From contig NZ_JACXZA010000005.1 in assembly GCF_014779765.1 (NCBI RefSeq), positions 1 to 64,000 on the forward strand: a stretch of DNA of 64,000 nucleotides. The letters run 5' to 3'. Source of the DNA: Paenibacillus terricola. Lineage in GTDB: Bacteria; Bacillota; Bacilli; Paenibacillales; Paenibacillaceae. Position 1 is the first letter of the stretch; each line of letters begins with the position of its first letter. The position numbers were made by a program, and so were the translations under genes. The notes beneath the pieces are model-generated. The model saw nothing but the letters and a program-made list of their open reading frames with translations, did not search any database and had not been told where the DNA came from. Positions 63,375 to 64,000 of the stretch are shown piece after piece.

Positions 63375-64000
63375 ATGGATATCGTATACCTGCTCAGCGT
63401 TGTTCCTACCGTTCTCTTCCGCACGATTGTTACAACGTCGCTCATTGTATTGCCAGTCGTCGTACTCATTCTTATCAACCGGCAAATCCTACAGGACCAC
63501 ATGCCAGCACGGTGGATGTATCTAGTATGGTTGCTGCTTCCGATCCGACTGCTTCTGCCATGGACGCCTGACAGCAGCATCAGCTTATATAACTTCATCA
63601 ACTTGCCAGCCGTCTTCGAATCCACCACGAACACTTCTACGACTACCGACCCGATTGTAAACGCAACTGCATCTGGCCCTTCGAACGACCAGCCATATAC
63701 GATGAGTGATGTCGCTAATGATAGCTTGGCAACAGTCTACCTCAACAACAGCACGGGCACTGCCCTAGACACTTCATCCGAAACCAGCAGCATGAATACT
63801 TCAGTAATAGAACACACAACCGAAAAACCCGACTCCGCTTCTGCTCAGCAGAATACTGCCGTCAACCGTCCGCACTCTTCCATCCTGCTATCGACGCTAT
63901 CTTGGATCTGGCTTGTTGGAACTGCCATCACGGCGGCTATTATGATACGTATGAATGTCAGATTCACCCGCGGACTGCGTCGAGGGACAAGCCTTACGGC
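63375..64000 (+). CDS. BlaR1/M56-family membrane sensor (cut by right edge)
   Basis: The first 208 codons run off the right end. It starts with ATG, with AAGGA upstream, 7 bp after blaI. It has an N-terminal helix (about 15-36), a second helix with [17 protein letters not shown] (a M56 hallmark), a long serine/threonine/asparagine-rich loop (about 85-170) and a third helix ([15 protein letters not shown]). The zinc-metalloprotease HExxH part is expected outside the window. The long T/S/N-rich loop is larger than usual. Confidence 0.85.
   Translation, partial: MDIVYLLSVVPTVLFRTIVTTSLIVLPVVVLILINRQILQDHMPARWMYLVWLLLPIRLLLPWTPDSSISLYNFINLPAVFESTTNTSTTTDPIVNATASGPSNDQPYTMSDVANDSLATVYLNNSTGTALDTSSETSSMNTSVIEHTTEKPDSASAQQNTAVNRPHSSILLSTLSWIWLVGTAITAAIMIRMNVRFTRGLRRGTSLT

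Overview
The window reads as chromosome of a Gram-positive Bacilli member, most likely Paenibacillaceae (Paenibacillus or a close relative). The reasons are an rrn leader of the Bacillus type at the left edge, a very large secreted protein with three SLH domains, a hybrid kinase with a 7TMR-DISM sensor, an agr quorum-sensing locus, purine-rich Shine-Dalgarno sites, and lipoproteins with Gram-positive signal peptides. This is inferred from gene content; the 16S gene itself runs off the edge. Almost every gene from 1.7 to 62.8 kb lies on the minus strand, in the same direction as the rrn operon.

Layout. 0-0.2 kb: first bases, leader and promoter of a 16S rRNA gene. 0.4-4.8 kb: a response regulator with a SARP/BTAD-type output, convergent with a large hybrid histidine kinase. 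4.9-12.6 kb: a roughly 2555-residue SLH surface protein with five tandem modules. 12.9-18.4 kb: an agr locus (agrB, an unlisted 55-codon agrD, two tandem agrC kinases, agrA) followed by an SDR oxidoreductase. 18.6-43.7 kb: a 25-kb leftward operon for a hybrid NRPS/trans-AT PKS made mostly of small discrete proteins. It has an ABC exporter at its head, two KS-DH-KR-ACP polyketide proteins, a separate acyltransferase, two A-T proteins, four condensation domains, a degenerate KS, a type II thioesterase, an unknown membrane protein and an Sfp-type activating enzyme. 44-53.6 kb: AT-richer, decayed accessory DNA with lipoproteins, broken paralogues, an IS21 remnant, a displaced Rhs tail with a lysozyme-like domain, and a repeated intergenic unit. 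53.6-61.7 kb: a 2270-residue secreted Rhs/YD-repeat protein with a lysozyme-like tip and a downstream lipoprotein, headed by a secreted protein gene that carries a c-di-GMP-I riboswitch. 62.0-64.0 kb: speD, divergent from blaI and a blaR1-like gene that is cut by the right edge.

How the parts may work together. The agr locus should make a thiolactone peptide and signal through AgrA, a LytTR-family DNA-binding regulator. Just upstream of the weak -35 of the biosynthetic operon there are three copies of a motif like the known AgrA site, the two promoter-proximal ones exactly 21 bp apart. The simplest reading is that cell density switches on the unidentified polyketide-peptide and its exporter. 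In the Rhs region, c-di-GMP probably gates a secreted cell-wall-attacking toxin whose immunity would be the lipoprotein encoded next to it. The decayed lipoproteins and the orphan Rhs tail look like the record of earlier toxin-tip/immunity exchanges.
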